The notes: a model not told the origin generated them from the sequence alone. DNA of 64,000 nt from Catenuloplanes atrovinosus (GCF_031458235.1 NZ_JAVDYB010000001.1:1178001-1242000); one strand, 5' to 3'. Numbered from the stretch's first letter, positions 18,101-27,696 are shown. Translations and numbers: made by a program.

Positions 18101-20997
18101 CCGTGGAGTCGCTGGTCACCGCGCTCACCCAGTTCTCCGGCCCGCATCTGACGGTGCTGGCCGGCCCGGTGGGAATCGGGCGCTCGCACGCGCTGCGGCA
18201 GGTGCGCGAGGCGATGACCCGCGCCGACCGGCCCGTGCTGGACGTGCGGCTGGCGCCGGAGGACCGGCACGAGCCCGGATACCTCAGCGGCCGGCTGCTG
18301 GCCGGGCTCACCGCGCTCACCAGCGTCCGGTCCTGGCCGTCCGAGCCGCCGGGCTTCCCGCTGATCCGGGCGCTGCACCGGCGGCCCGGCCTGGTGGTGC
18401 TGGTCGACGACCTGCAGTGGGCCGATCCGGCGTCGGCGGAGACGATCCGGGGCGTGCTCCACGACGTGTCCCGCGTGCCGGTGCGGTTCGTGGCCACGGT
18501 GCGTACCGGCGCCGCTCCGCGCGCCGACCTGGCCGCCGCCTACGCCGACCTGCGCCGGGCCGGCCTGGCCCGGATCGAGCGGCTGCGCCCGCTCAGCCCG
18601 GCCGCCGCGGACGCGCTGGTGTCCCGGCTGTTGCAGGCCACGCCGCACCGCACGCTCCGGTGCCGGCTGCGGCGGCTCAGCCGGGGGCGGCCCGGTGCGC
18701 TGATCGCGGCCGTGGAGGGCTACCGCGCGTCCGGGTCACTGCGCGTGGCGCAGCGTCGCGCCTACCTGACCGACCCCGAGGCCGAGCCGCGCATCCCCGG
18801 CGACCACGACCTGCTCGGCGCGGTGCACCGGCTGGACGACGGCGCCCGGCGGGTCGCCCGCGCGCTGGCCGCGCTGCAACCGCTGGGCCCGGCCGTGCCC
18901 GCGCTGATCGGCCGCGCGCTCGCGCTCCCACCGGACGAGGTCGACACCCACCTCGGCATGCTGCGCGAGGAGGGTTTGGCGCACGGCGGCCGGATCACGG
19001 TCCCGGCGGTCGCGGTCGCGCTGCGGGACACCCTCGGTCCGTACGAGCGGCGGCGGTTCGCGCAGGTGGCGGCCGAGGCGCTGTGGTCAGGCGAGGCCGA
19101 GTGCGCCGACCCCGGCTTCCTCCCCGACGCGCTCGCCGTCGCCGGCACGCTGGTCGACCCCGCCCGCGCGGTGGCGGACCTGCGCGCGCACGCCCGCGCC
19201 GCGGCCGTGCGCGCGCCCGCGTCCGCCGGCCGCTGGTGGTCCGGCGCCGCCGCGCTCGGCGGCGACCCGGCCGACCGCGCCGAGGCGCTGCTCGCGCGCG
19301 CCGCCGCCGACCTCCGCGCCGGTCGCCACGCCGACGCCCGGCCGCCGCTCCAGCGTCTGCTCACCGACCACGCGGAGACGCTGACCGCGCCCGCGCGCGA
19401 GGAGGCCGAACTGCTCTCGCTCACCGCCGCGCGCGGCGCCCGCGACCTCACCGCGATCCGCGCCGCCGCGGCCGGCGACCCGTGGTTCCCGGCCGGCCCC
19501 GCCCCCGCCCCGGCCACCCGCGCCGCCGCGCTGTCGCTGCTCAACCGCTGGGCGGAGGCCCGGCGCGCGCTCACCGCCGCGCCGTCGCCGTCCGGCGTGC
19601 CCGGCACCGCGGGCGAGCCGGCCGGCCCGGTCGTCGGCGAGGGCGCACGGATGATCGCCGCGGAGATCGAGGCGGTCACCGGCCGGTCCATCGCGCTGCC
19701 CCCGGCCACCGTGGACGACGACGGCCCCGGCGCCGCCCGCCGCCACGCGGCCGCGGCCGCCGACCGGCTCACGCTCTCACTGGTCACCGGCGGCCCGATC
19801 CCTCCGCCGGGCGGAGACGGCCCGGCCCACCCGCGCGACGACGCGGTTGCCCGGCACACCGGCGGCGTGGCCGCGCCGGTGCGGAGGGACGCGGCCGGTC
19901 GCCTCAACGGTGCCGGCGGCGTGGCCGCGCGTGGCAACGACGGCGCGGCCACGCCGCCGGCGGGTCACCCGGGCGGTGCCGGCGGTGTGGCGGCGCCGAT
20001 GAGGAGTGACGCGGCCGGTCGCGTGAGTGTTGACGCGGCGAGGCCGCCGGCCGGTCACCCGAGCGGAGCCGACGGGGACCCGGCCGCGCCCGAGCGGTGC
20101 CTGGTCGACTGGCAGCGGGGCCGGTGGGTGGAGGCGCTGGACGCGGCCACCGTCGCGATCGCCGCGGATCTGGCGGTCGGGCGCCGCACCGGGCACGCGG
20201 CCGTGCACCGGGCCGCCGCCGAGATCCTGCTGGCCGGCGGCTGGCCGGCCCGGGCCCGGTCCATGCTGGACGGTGCGCGCGACGGCGTACCGCTGCCGCA
20301 CCTGCTGGCGCCGATCGAGGCCGAGCTGGAGTGGGTGCTCGGCGACGCGGCCGGGGCCGCGCGCGTGGTGGACGCCGCGCTCGACGACGCCGCCGCGCAC
20401 GGACTGGTGATCGGCACCGACGAGCTGTGGGCCGCCGCCGCCGAGCACGCGGCCGAGCGCGGCGACCGCGAGGCCGCCGCACGCGCGGCCGGTTGCGCGA
20501 CCGCCGCGGCCGGCACACTCGGCACCGGGACCGCCGCGCTGCACGCCGCGACCGCCCGCCTGATCGCCGGCACCGCGGCGAGCCCGGTCGACGAGGCCGC
20601 CGTGGTCGACGCGGCCCGCGCGCTGGACCGGCCCTACCTGCTGGCCCGCACGCTGGAGCGCGTGGTGCGCTGGACCGGGCGCCGGCCCGAGCTGCTCGCC
20701 GAGGCGTACGAGCTGCTCGGCGACCTCGGCGCCACGCTGCACCGGTCCCGCGTGCGGCAGGCCATGCGCGAGCACGGCCTCGCGGTCCCGGGCCGGGTGG
20801 AGACGCTCGCCGAGGGCGATCAGCTGCTCGCCGCGCTGGTCGCCGAGGGCCTCTCCAACCGCCAGCTCGCCGCCGCCACGCAGAGCAGTGAGAAGAGCGT
20901 CGAGGGCCGGCTGTCCCGCCTGTTCACCCGCACCGGCTACCGGTCCAGGGTGGAGCTGGCCGCCGCGGTGCTGGTCGGCGACTACCGCATCGGCTGA
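18097..20997 (+). CDS. LAL-type LuxR-family transcriptional regulator (second of a pair)
   Basis: A 966-residue homologue of the preceding regulator, starting at GTG (VTVESL) in a four-base overlap. P-loop AGPVGIGRSHAL again has Arg for the Walker A Lys; Walker B is VVLVDDLQWADPAS. The C-terminal HTH (AEGLSNRQLAAATQSSEKSV, EGRLSRLFTRTGYRSRVEL) is slightly divergent but recognisable. Residues ~588-658 are a low-complexity Ala/Gly/Pro insertion made of degenerate repeats, absent from its partner. It ends 16 bases before the convergent 808-residue gene. Tandem LAL genes suggest a heteromeric or layered regulator. Ligand and targets are unknown. Confidence 0.88.
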   Translation: MTVESLVTALTQFSGPHLTVLAGPVGIGRSHALRQVREAMTRADRPVLDVRLAPEDRHEPGYLSGRLLAGLTALTSVRSWPSEPPGFPLIRALHRRPGLVVLVDDLQWADPASAETIRGVLHDVSRVPVRFVATVRTGAAPRADLAAAYADLRRAGLARIERLRPLSPAAADALVSRLLQATPHRTLRCRLRRLSRGRPGALIAAVEGYRASGSLRVAQRRAYLTDPEAEPRIPGDHDLLGAVHRLDDGARRVARALAALQPLGPAVPALIGRALALPPDEVDTHLGMLREEGLAHGGRITVPAVAVALRDTLGPYERRRFAQVAAEALWSGEAECADPGFLPDALAVAGTLVDPARAVADLRAHARAAAVRAPASAGRWWSGAAALGGDPADRAEALLARAAADLRAGRHADARPPLQRLLTDHAETLTAPAREEAELLSLTAARGARDLTAIRAAAAGDPWFPAGPAPAPATRAAALSLLNRWAEARRALTAAPSPSGVPGTAGEPAGPVVGEGARMIAAEIEAVTGRSIALPPATVDDDGPGAARRHAAAAADRLTLSLVTGGPIPPPGGDGPAHPRDDAVARHTGGVAAPVRRDAAGRLNGAGGVAARGNDGAATPPAGHPGGAGGVAAPMRSDAAGRVSVDAARPPAGHPSGADGDPAAPERCLVDWQRGRWVEALDAATVAIAADLAVGRRTGHAAVHRAAAEILLAGGWPARARSMLDGARDGVPLPHLLAPIEAELEWVLGDAAGAARVVDAALDDAAAHGLVIGTDELWAAAAEHAAERGDREAAARAAGCATAAAGTLGTGTAALHAATARLIAGTAASPVDEAAVVDAARALDRPYLLARTLERVVRWTGRRPELLAEAYELLGDLGATLHRSRVRQAMREHGLAVPGRVETLAEGDQLLAALVAEGLSNRQLAAATQSSEKSVEGRLSRLFTRTGYRSRVELAAAVLVGDYRIG
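19861..20070 (+). repeat. Degenerate minisatellite inside the second LAL gene
   Basis: In-frame direct repeats: GGTGCCGGCGG(C/T)GTGG occurs more than once, GACGCGGCCGGTCGC twice, and GCCGGCCGGTCACCC-like units twice. They encode an Ala/Gly/Pro-rich insertion between helical segments, so this is probably a slippage-prone linker expansion. Confidence 0.5.
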
Positions 20998-21013
20998 GCG
21001 CCGGGCGCGCGGA

Positions 21014-23440
21014 TCAGGCCCGCTCCGGCGCGATCAGGCTGGACAGCGGCAGGTCGATGCCCTTGGCGCGGTGCTTCCACTTGCCGGCCTCGACGAACAG
21101 CACCTGGTCGACCGGCGTGCGCTCGTAGGAGCGGCGCGGGAGCAGCAGCGTGACGCCGTCCGCGACCAGCTCCGGCAGGCGCGACCGCACGGACGTGAGC
21201 GTGACCAGCGCCGCCGCGCTCGCGGTGACGTCGATCGCGCGGCCGGCCGGCACCTGCAGGTGAACCAGCCGCTGGCCCTCGTGGATCGGTGGGCGCTTGG
21301 TGTGCAGCGGCAGGAAGTCACCCTCCGGTACGGCCGGCGACTCCGGGATCAGCGCCCACGCGCCGCCGCCGCGCTCGGTGCGCGGCCAGGTGGCCACGTC
21401 GTTCGGCAGGCCCTCGGTGCCGTGCCGGGCGCCGGTGCTGCGCAGCACGATCGGGTTCGCCGCGACCTCGACCTCCTCGCCGGGGCGCCCGTCGTCGCCG
21501 ATCGTGTACGCCACCTGGAGCCGGGCCTGGTCCAGCCAGCCGGCCGGCAGCAGGTACGTCCCGCCCTCGGTGGCCAGGTGCTTCAGATCCGCCGGTACGG
21601 TGCCGACCCGGCCCAGGTCGACCGCGCCGCCGGCCTCCACGCGCAGGCAGAGCAGGTGCTTCTGCGGCGCCGCGCCGGCCACCCGCTCGCCGTCCAGGTG
21701 CGCGATGAGGAACAGGTTCGGCGACGGCACGCCCTCGATGGAGACGCGCTGCGGCGACCACGCGGACGCCAGCCACAGCCGGACCGGCTCCGCGTTGACC
21801 TCGGGCTGGTCCGGCAGCCAGCGCACGCCGTGCGCGCGGGTGGCGCGGCCCGGCACGGTCAGCGCGGGGCGCGGGCTCGGCGGCGGCAGCACCCGGTCCG
21901 GCGGCGGCGCGGCCGCGGCGGGCTCGGCCGGGGGCGGCGGCGCGGGCAGCGGCCGGGGCGTGTGTCGGCGGCGCGGGATCAGCCAGCCGTCGTCGTTGCG
22001 CCAGCGTCCGGTGTCCACGGTCGCCGGGTCGGCCGCGCGCAGCCACCGGGCGGGCTTGCGCTGCTCGTCGACGGCGCGGGCCAGGCCGTCGCGGACCACC
22101 ACCTCGGCGCCCGGGGACAGCGACCAGATCTCCACGCCCAGCTCGGCCTCGAGCACGGTCAGGTGCTCGCGCAGCCCGTCCGCCCGCTCCGGCGTCACCG
22201 GCGTGAGCAGCTGCAGGTCCTCGCTCTTCCAGCCGGAGCCCTCCAGCAGCGAGCGCAGCCCGGCGGTGCCGGCCGCCAGGTGCGTGCCGTCGCCGTAGCG
22301 CAGTGCCAGCCGCCCGTCGTCCAGCACGGTCAGGTCGATCAGCATCATGCCGGGCTCGGCGGACAGCTCGCCGTACCGGTCCAGCAGCTCGTCCTCGGAC
22401 GCGCGGCCCACGTTGAGCAGCGAGACGCCGCCGACGGCCGTCACCTTCGGGCCGCCCCGCGGGACCAGCCGCCCGTCCAGGTCGGTCTCGAACCGGTCCT
22501 GCTCCGGCGTGTGCGGCGGCCGGTACGCACGCCACCCCACCACCGTGCCGTCCCGCCCGCGCGCGGCCAGGTCGCGGGAGCCGCGCAGCAGCACGGCCTG
22601 GCCGCCCGGCTCCGGCGCCCAGACGGTGGCGCCGGTCGACTCGGCCAGCGCGGCCACCTCGGTCTCCAGCCGCGTGCACTCGCCGGTGTCGTCCGGCCAG
22701 CGCAGCCAGAGCCGCAGGTCGCCGCCGTACAGGTAGATCGAGGACAGCGCCGCGGCCACGTCCCGGCCGGAGACGCGCCCGCGCTGGTCACCGGTGCGGT
22801 CCACGCGGTACGTGGTGAGCCGGAACCCGCCGCCGCGGGTGGCCAGCGCCACCGTCACCAGGTCCGGGTGGCCGAGCCCGAGCCGGGACGCGGCGGCCCG
22901 CCGGAGCACGAAGTCGTCCCGGTTGGCGAACTCCAGCCCGCCCGGCAGCGGCAGCGTGACCAGCCCGGCGCGGTGCAGCACCAGCCCACCGGCCAGGTCG
23001 AACCAGCCGGGCAGCGTGGTCGCCAGCCCGGCCGGCTGGATCAGCAGCCAGTCCACCACCTCGCCGCTGGCCCGGTCGACCGGCACCGCCTCCGCGCGGG
23101 TGCCGCCGCCGGGCCCGGCCAGCCGTTCCACGGTGGCGCCGGCCGGCGTGACCAGGATGTCGCAGCCGAGCGCGTCGGCGACCCGGCCGAGCAGCGCCGC
23201 GTTGCGGGCGCCGTCGTCGACCAGCACGCGCAGGTCCCGCCCGGAGACGCCGGCCGCGTGCGCGTGGTCGGCCAGCTCCTCCGCGGTGAGCGCGGCGCCG
23301 GGCGCGTCCGGCCGGGCCAGCCCGCCGTCCGCGGTGCGGGTCAGCACCAGGTCGCACAGGCCCTCGACGGGCAGCGGCAGATCCACCTCGGAGAATCCGT
23401 CCGGGGTGGTCTCCGGCTGCTGCGGTCGGGTCGGTCGCAC
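21014..23440 (-). CDS. Type VII locus-associated protein of unknown function with repeated alpha/beta units (808 aa)
   Basis: No known family recognised. The protein repeats a pattern of a helical 'L..a...g..v' segment, a strand, then P-x-G and a short strand: GRVADALGCDILVTPAGATV (~residue 95), VAALAESTGATVWAPEPGG (~250) and LTVLEAELGVEIWSLSPGAE (~420). After two of them comes a G-W-R or W-L-R motif. A Pro/Ala linker (~510-550) leads to a second half with beta-rich sequence. A similar unit appears in the 939-residue protein (AVRTGVQLLAPDGPIEATPDG). There is no signal peptide. The GTG start has GAGGAA upstream; it follows the LysM-like gene by 10 bases and is probably cotranscribed with it. 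Confidence 0.75.
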   Translation of the reverse strand: MRPTRPQQPETTPDGFSEVDLPLPVEGLCDLVLTRTADGGLARPDAPGAALTAEELADHAHAAGVSGRDLRVLVDDGARNAALLGRVADALGCDILVTPAGATVERLAGPGGGTRAEAVPVDRASGEVVDWLLIQPAGLATTLPGWFDLAGGLVLHRAGLVTLPLPGGLEFANRDDFVLRRAAASRLGLGHPDLVTVALATRGGGFRLTTYRVDRTGDQRGRVSGRDVAAALSSIYLYGGDLRLWLRWPDDTGECTRLETEVAALAESTGATVWAPEPGGQAVLLRGSRDLAARGRDGTVVGWRAYRPPHTPEQDRFETDLDGRLVPRGGPKVTAVGGVSLLNVGRASEDELLDRYGELSAEPGMMLIDLTVLDDGRLALRYGDGTHLAAGTAGLRSLLEGSGWKSEDLQLLTPVTPERADGLREHLTVLEAELGVEIWSLSPGAEVVVRDGLARAVDEQRKPARWLRAADPATVDTGRWRNDDGWLIPRRRHTPRPLPAPPPPAEPAAAAPPPDRVLPPPSPRPALTVPGRATRAHGVRWLPDQPEVNAEPVRLWLASAWSPQRVSIEGVPSPNLFLIAHLDGERVAGAAPQKHLLCLRVEAGGAVDLGRVGTVPADLKHLATEGGTYLLPAGWLDQARLQVAYTIGDDGRPGEEVEVAANPIVLRSTGARHGTEGLPNDVATWPRTERGGGAWALIPESPAVPEGDFLPLHTKRPPIHEGQRLVHLQVPAGRAIDVTASAAALVTLTSVRSRLPELVADGVTLLLPRRSYERTPVDQVLFVEAGKWKHRAKGIDLPLSSLIAPERA

Positions 23441-23450
23441 ACGTTCCTCA

Positions 23451-25220
23451 CTAGCTCGCGCTGGACTGGACGGCCGCCGGGCCGGCCTCGGACGGTACCG
23501 GGTCGCCGATCAGGCGCACCGACCACCGCGCGGCCGGTGCCTCGCCGATGACCACAGGGACGGTACGGCCCCGGCTGGCCGGCACCGTGCGCAGCCGGGC
23601 GAACAACGCCTCCGCGCCGGCGGCGTCGCAGATCAGCACGCGGGTCGCGGCGGCCGGGCGGTCGAGGCCGAGCTCCGACACCGACCCGATCCGGCGGACG
23701 CCGTCCGGCACGGAGCCGCCCAGCACCTCACCGGCGACCACCACCTCGGCCGCGCCGGCGAGCTGACCGGCCAGGTCCCGGCCGAGCGCGCGGGCCGCGT
23801 CCGGGTCGCCGCCGAGCACCAGCACGTCGGGCGCCACCGTGAGGTCGGCCCACAGCCGGCGGCCCTGGTACGCGCCGAGCACCACCGGCGTGCTGGACGG
23901 CGGCGGCGACTCGCCCTCGGCCAGCCACCCGTGCGCGGAGCCCCAGCGGGCCGGGCGCGCGCCGATCAGCCGTACGGTCGCCGGCACGCCGCCGCAGATC
24001 AGGTCCGTGACCAGCGTGGCGAACGGGTTCGGCGGCGAGGGCATCAGCTCGGTCACGTGGCCGCCGGGGCGGGGCAGCGCGATCGCGGACAGGAACGAGG
24101 TCTCGGCCGGCCCGTCGTAGTTCTCGAACCGCGGCATCGCCGGTACCGACCGGGAGCCTCCGGAGACCTCCGGCGCGGCCTTCACCGGCGCCTCGGTCTT
24201 CTTCGCCGGCGTCGCGGCCGGTGCCTTGGCCGGAGGCGCGGCGGGGGCCTTGGCCGGAGGCGCCGCGGGGGCCTTGACCGGCGGCGGGGCCGGGGTCTCG
24301 GCAGGCGCTGGCGCGGTGGGCGGCGCGACCTCGGCCGGACGCGCCTTCTTCGGCGGTGCGGGCGGCGGGTTCCGCGGGGGCAGCGGTTCGAGCACCGGTG
24401 GCGCGGCCGGGACCGGTGGCGCGAACGTCGGGGCCGGCTCCGGCGCGGGTGCGAACGTCGGCGGTGCGAACGTGGCCTCGGCCGGCGGCGCGGCCGGGGT
24501 CTCCCGCCGCCGCCCGCCGAAGCCGAGCCGCGCCGGTCTGCGCTGCTCCGGGAGCGTCACCGCGGAGATGACCTGGGTACGCGTACCGCCGCTGACCGAC
24601 ACCTCGCCGCTGCTCTCGCCGGCCGGGACCGGCCGAGCCCGGCGCACCGGCCGGCGCCGCGACTGCAACGCCAGCTGTGCCCAGATGAGCAACAGGATCG
24701 CCAACACGATGAGTGCCACCCGCAGCGCCGTGGGTGACCAGAGGAAGTCCAATTCGGACCGGTCGGCCGGCCCGCCCGCGTTCGCGGTGCCGCCCGGCGC
24801 GGCGTCGCCCTCCGCCCCCGGTGACGGCGTGGCGGGCGCGCCCGTGGCCGGTGGCTCCTCCACCTTCGGCGGCGCGCCGTTGCGCACGCCGTCGCCGGAC
24901 GCGTCCTCCGGCAGGATCAGGATCCAGCCCGGCTTCAGCGTGGTCGGGCTGGTCATCCGCTCGCCGTCCGGCTGGAGCCGGCCCTGGTTGAGCGCGAAGA
25001 TCTCCTCGGCGCGGTTGCCGTCACCGAGCGTCTTCGCCGCGATGGCGAACAAATATTCCTGCTGCCCGTTGACTGCCGGGCCGACCACGTAATACTTTCC
25101 CGTCTCCACCCGGACGAACCGGACAGTGGCGGGCGGGGGCGCGGCCGCGGCGGCGGGGGCGGCGACGACCGGCGCGAGCAGCAGGGGAAGCATGCCGAGC
25201 ACCGCGAGTCGTCGTCTCAT
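23451..25220 (-). CDS. LysM-like envelope protein with membrane segment and Pro/Ala-rich cytoplasmic region
   Basis: A 589-residue protein. A signal peptide (MRRRLAVLGMLPLLLAPVVA) precedes an extracytoplasmic LysM-like domain (residues ~35-105: YYVVGP, YLFAIAAKTLGDGNRAEEIF, NQGRLQPDG, LKPGWILILP), which may bind cell wall. A linker leads to one membrane helix (~165-185, LRVALIVLAILLLIWAQLAL). Then comes a ~170-residue Pro/Ala-rich region with repeated KAPAAPPA units, and a C-terminal alpha/beta domain (~370-580; VLVLGGDPDAARALGRDLAG) like those seen in LysM/membrane proteins near actinobacterial secretion loci (from memory). The same LysM-like domain heads the pseudo-mycosin at 29551. It is divergent from the WXG-type operon at 25401. 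Confidence 0.82.
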   Translation of the reverse strand: MRRRLAVLGMLPLLLAPVVAAPAAAAAPPPATVRFVRVETGKYYVVGPAVNGQQEYLFAIAAKTLGDGNRAEEIFALNQGRLQPDGERMTSPTTLKPGWILILPEDASGDGVRNGAPPKVEEPPATGAPATPSPGAEGDAAPGGTANAGGPADRSELDFLWSPTALRVALIVLAILLLIWAQLALQSRRRPVRRARPVPAGESSGEVSVSGGTRTQVISAVTLPEQRRPARLGFGGRRRETPAAPPAEATFAPPTFAPAPEPAPTFAPPVPAAPPVLEPLPPRNPPPAPPKKARPAEVAPPTAPAPAETPAPPPVKAPAAPPAKAPAAPPAKAPAATPAKKTEAPVKAAPEVSGGSRSVPAMPRFENYDGPAETSFLSAIALPRPGGHVTELMPSPPNPFATLVTDLICGGVPATVRLIGARPARWGSAHGWLAEGESPPPSSTPVVLGAYQGRRLWADLTVAPDVLVLGGDPDAARALGRDLAGQLAGAAEVVVAGEVLGGSVPDGVRRIGSVSELGLDRPAAATRVLICDAAGAEALFARLRTVPASRGRTVPVVIGEAPAARWSVRLIGDPVPSEAGPAAVQSSAS

Positions 25221-25400
25221 CGTGTCATCGTCCTTCGCCGGGATTCGTGCCGTCGTGCCGGGGTGGGAACCCGCCGGAAGGTGGTTCGCGCGTGCCGGCT
25301 CGGAGAACTCGGATCGAGCGATTTGTTAACTCCGGATGATTCGTGAACCAGCGGGTTCCGCCCTCCGTTTCCAGATTGTTCTTCCGAACCTGGAGGGGTT
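25221..25400 (+). promoter_or_regulatory. Divergent promoter region at the left flank of the type VII locus
   Basis: 180 bases between the minus-strand LysM gene and the plus-strand WXG-type operon. It contains the small inverted repeat GAACC-AGCG-GGTTC (25345-25358), a related GGGAACCC upstream, and an AT-richer patch (GATTTGTTAAC). It could serve an ECF sigma factor. CTGGAGGGG before 25401 is the ribosome site. Confidence 0.4.
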
Positions 25401-25688
25401 ATGAGCGGAATTACACCGTATCCACCGTGTGAGGGCAACGTGGCCGACACCTGCCGCACCGCGGCGGCCGGCATCGGCGCCCAGCTCGAGCTGCTCCGTG
25501 GTCACCTGGCCGGCCTCGACCCGGCCCGGCTCGGCATGTCCGCCGCCCAGCTGCGGGCACTCCTCGCCGGGTACGACATCTACGTGCGCATGCTCGACGA
25601 CGCGATCGAGGACATCGCCGGCTCGGTCCGGCGGCCCGCGGGCCCGCGACGCTCCGATGTGGAGCTGGCCGGCGGTGAGTCGCGGTGA
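25401..25688 (+). CDS. Small protein preceding the WXG-type gene (95 aa)
   Basis: A 95-residue, probably helical protein (CRTAAAGIGAQLELLRGHLA, LGMSAAQLRALLAGYDIYVR) ending in a charged tail. It has no signal peptide. Length, helicity and overlap with the next small WXG-type gene (GTGA) suggest a partner of a heterodimeric ESX-type pair. It lacks a clear W-x-G, so this is inference. TGGAGGGG is well placed before the ATG. Confidence 0.7.
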   Translation: MSGITPYPPCEGNVADTCRTAAAGIGAQLELLRGHLAGLDPARLGMSAAQLRALLAGYDIYVRMLDDAIEDIAGSVRRPAGPRRSDVELAGGESR

Positions 25689-25984
25689 GCGAGGCCACCC
25701 CGGACGCGGACCTGGCCGAGGTGGGCGCCACCATCAACGCGCTGGCCGCGGACGTGGCCGAGCGGCTGGCCGCGCTGCGTGACCAGCTGGAGCCGACGCG
25801 TGAGCAGTGGACCGGTGGCCGGGTCTACCTGGGCCCGGCGGACGAGTGGACGATCGCGGTCGACGGCCTGTTCGGCCCGTCCGGTGTGCTCAACATGATC
25901 AACAATGCGATGAACGTGACCCCGCCGGACTTCCCCGCCGCGGGCTGGGGCGACGCCCCGGCCGGTGGCCGGGTGGCGGGCTGA
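25685..25984 (+). CDS. WXG100-like small protein (99 aa)
   Basis: A helix-turn-helix-sized protein with W-T-G in REQWTGGRVYLGPADEW near residue 43, then a second helical part (GVLNMINNAMNV). This matches the length and central W-x-G of WXG100 proteins, although a tail replaces most of the second helix. The GTG start overlaps the previous stop by four bases. It would be exported by, or chaperone cargo for, the EccC system encoded downstream. Confidence 0.7.
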   Translation: MSEATPDADLAEVGATINALAADVAERLAALRDQLEPTREQWTGGRVYLGPADEWTIAVDGLFGPSGVLNMINNAMNVTPPDFPAAGWGDAPAGGRVAG

Positions 25985-26041
25985 GGACGAGTGAGGAATG
26001 CTGCCGCGGTGCACCGTACGCCGGAGGGGAGGGACGCCGTC

Positions 26042-26986
26042 ATGAACGCACCCGTCTGCGACGACGGGCGCATGCGTACCCTCGTCGGCTTCCTGGCCCT
26101 GGACCGGCTCGCCGACGCCGAGCGTGACGGGGTCCTCGCGCATCTGGAGACGTGCGAGGCGTGCCGGGCCGAGCGGGACGAGGTCGAGCGCATCGTCGCG
26201 ATCCTGGGCCGGTTGAGCCCGGACGACGTGCGCGACCTGATCACCGAGTTCGGCCCCGGCCCGGCCGCCGCGGCCCGGGCCCCGCTCCCCGGCGACGAGC
26301 TGTTCGGCGCGCCCGGCGCCCCGCGTCCCGCGCTGGTCGCCGCGCCGCCGCGCACCCCGCCGCTCGCGCTGCCGGCCGCGCCCGTCCCGCCCGCCGCGCG
26401 CCCGGTCGTGCCGGCCGCCCGCGCGGTCCCGGAGAGCCGGCCCGCGATCGCCGCGCCGCCGCGGATCGGGGTCGGCGAGGGCTACCTGCCGCCGCGCCCG
26501 GCCACCGGCCCGCTGGCCCGCGGCCCGCACTCGCACCGCCGCGCCCGCCGCACCCGGCTGCGCGCCGCGGTCGGGCTGTCCGGCGCGCTGGTGGTGGCGC
26601 TCGGCGCGGTGCTGGTGATCCGGCCGTGGGGCACCGCGGACGAGCTCGGCCCGATCGCCGCGGTGGCGGCCACCGCGGACGACGCCAGCGGCATGGGCAT
26701 GAACGCGGTCATCTATCAGGAGGACGGCCAGGCCAGCGTCCGGCTGACCGCGGACGGACTGGCGCCGGACACCCGATACCAGCTATACGTGGTCACCGGT
26801 GACGGCGAGGAGCTGCTGCTGGGCCAGCTCAGCGGAGAGGCCGGTGGCGGTACGTACACGGGGGACATCGCCGTACCCGTGGATGATCTGTGGTATTTCA
26901 CCGTCCGTCAGGTCGACGGCTCGGTCATGATCTCGGCGAACGTGGTCATGGGTTCACCGGGGCCGAGCGAGGGGGCGGGGAAGTGA
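26042..26986 (+). CDS. Zinc-finger anti-sigma-type membrane protein (1)
   Basis: About 314 residues. The N-terminus carries the ZAS motif H-x3-C-x2-C (HLETCEACRAE), which in anti-sigma factors grips sigma region 2/4. A Pro/Ala-rich linker leads to one membrane helix (~185-205, AVGLSGALVVALGAVLVI) and an extracytoplasmic ~95-residue beta-domain (YQLYVVTGDGEELLLGQLSG; WYFTVRQVDG). The start is the ATG preceded by GGAGGGGAGGG rather than the upstream GTG at 25991. It lies directly upstream of the sigma factor, the reverse of the usual sigma-then-anti-sigma order. Confidence 0.85.
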   Translation: MNAPVCDDGRMRTLVGFLALDRLADAERDGVLAHLETCEACRAERDEVERIVAILGRLSPDDVRDLITEFGPGPAAAARAPLPGDELFGAPGAPRPALVAAPPRTPPLALPAAPVPPAARPVVPAARAVPESRPAIAAPPRIGVGEGYLPPRPATGPLARGPHSHRRARRTRLRAAVGLSGALVVALGAVLVIRPWGTADELGPIAAVAATADDASGMGMNAVIYQEDGQASVRLTADGLAPDTRYQLYVVTGDGEELLLGQLSGEAGGGTYTGDIAVPVDDLWYFTVRQVDGSVMISANVVMGSPGPSEGAGK

Positions 26987-27051
26987 GCGCAGCGTCCCGG
27001 GCCGAGCCACGATTCCAGCAGGTCAGCATAGCCAGTGAGGTCAGGGAACCG

Positions 27052-27696
27052 ATGAGCCGCACCTCCCCGCTCCGAGATTCATCGGGAAATCACTCGCGCA
27101 ATGTGAACTTGAGCGCTCAACCGCTCGTTATCACTCCCATGGATGCGGCCACTGGGAACACCGTGCCCGGCGAGTCGACGCCTCTGCCCACTCACGACGA
27201 TGCGCTGAGGCTCGCGTACGAGACTCACGGGCCGATCCTGCTCAACTACCTCCTGCGCCTGACCATGGGAAATCGCGGCATGGCCGAGGACATCCTGCAG
27301 GAGACCCTGATGCGCGCCTGGAACCATCCGGAGGCGCGCACCGAGGACGGGCAGTGGAGCCGGGGCTGGCTGTTCACCGTGGCCCGGCGGATCGCCATCG
27401 ACCACATCCGGGCCGCCCAGGGACGCACCACCGAGCAACTGGACGAGCGGATCGAGGCGCGGCACACCGCGACCGACGACATCGATCGGATGATCAACAC
27501 GCGCGAGGTGCGCAACGCCGTGGCCCGGCTGCCGGAGCGGCTGCGCAGCGCGCTGATCGAGATCTACTTCCAGGAGCACTCGGTGGCCGAGGCCGCGCAG
27601 AACCTCTCCGTCCCGGAGGGGACCGTCAAGTCCCGCACGTTCTACGCGCTCCGCGCGTTGCACGAGGATCTCACCGCACGCGGCTTCCACCTCTAG
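27052..27696 (+). CDS. ECF-type RNA polymerase sigma factor
   Basis: About 214 residues with sigma-70 region 2 (AYETHGPILLNYLLRLTMGN, AEDILQETLMRAWNHPE, WLFTVARRIAIDHIR) and region 4 (RLPERLRSALIEIYFQEHSV, LSVPEGTVKSRTFYALRAL). A ~55-residue extension precedes region 2. I chose the ATG at 27052 (AGGGA four bases before it); a GTG at 26983 overlapping the anti-sigma stop and an ATG at 27139 are alternatives. Placed between two ZAS-type proteins and upstream of secretion genes, it probably controls the envelope/secretion locus. Confidence 0.9.
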   Translation: MSRTSPLRDSSGNHSRNVNLSAQPLVITPMDAATGNTVPGESTPLPTHDDALRLAYETHGPILLNYLLRLTMGNRGMAEDILQETLMRAWNHPEARTEDGQWSRGWLFTVARRIAIDHIRAAQGRTTEQLDERIEARHTATDDIDRMINTREVRNAVARLPERLRSALIEIYFQEHSVAEAAQNLSVPEGTVKSRTFYALRALHEDLTARGFHL

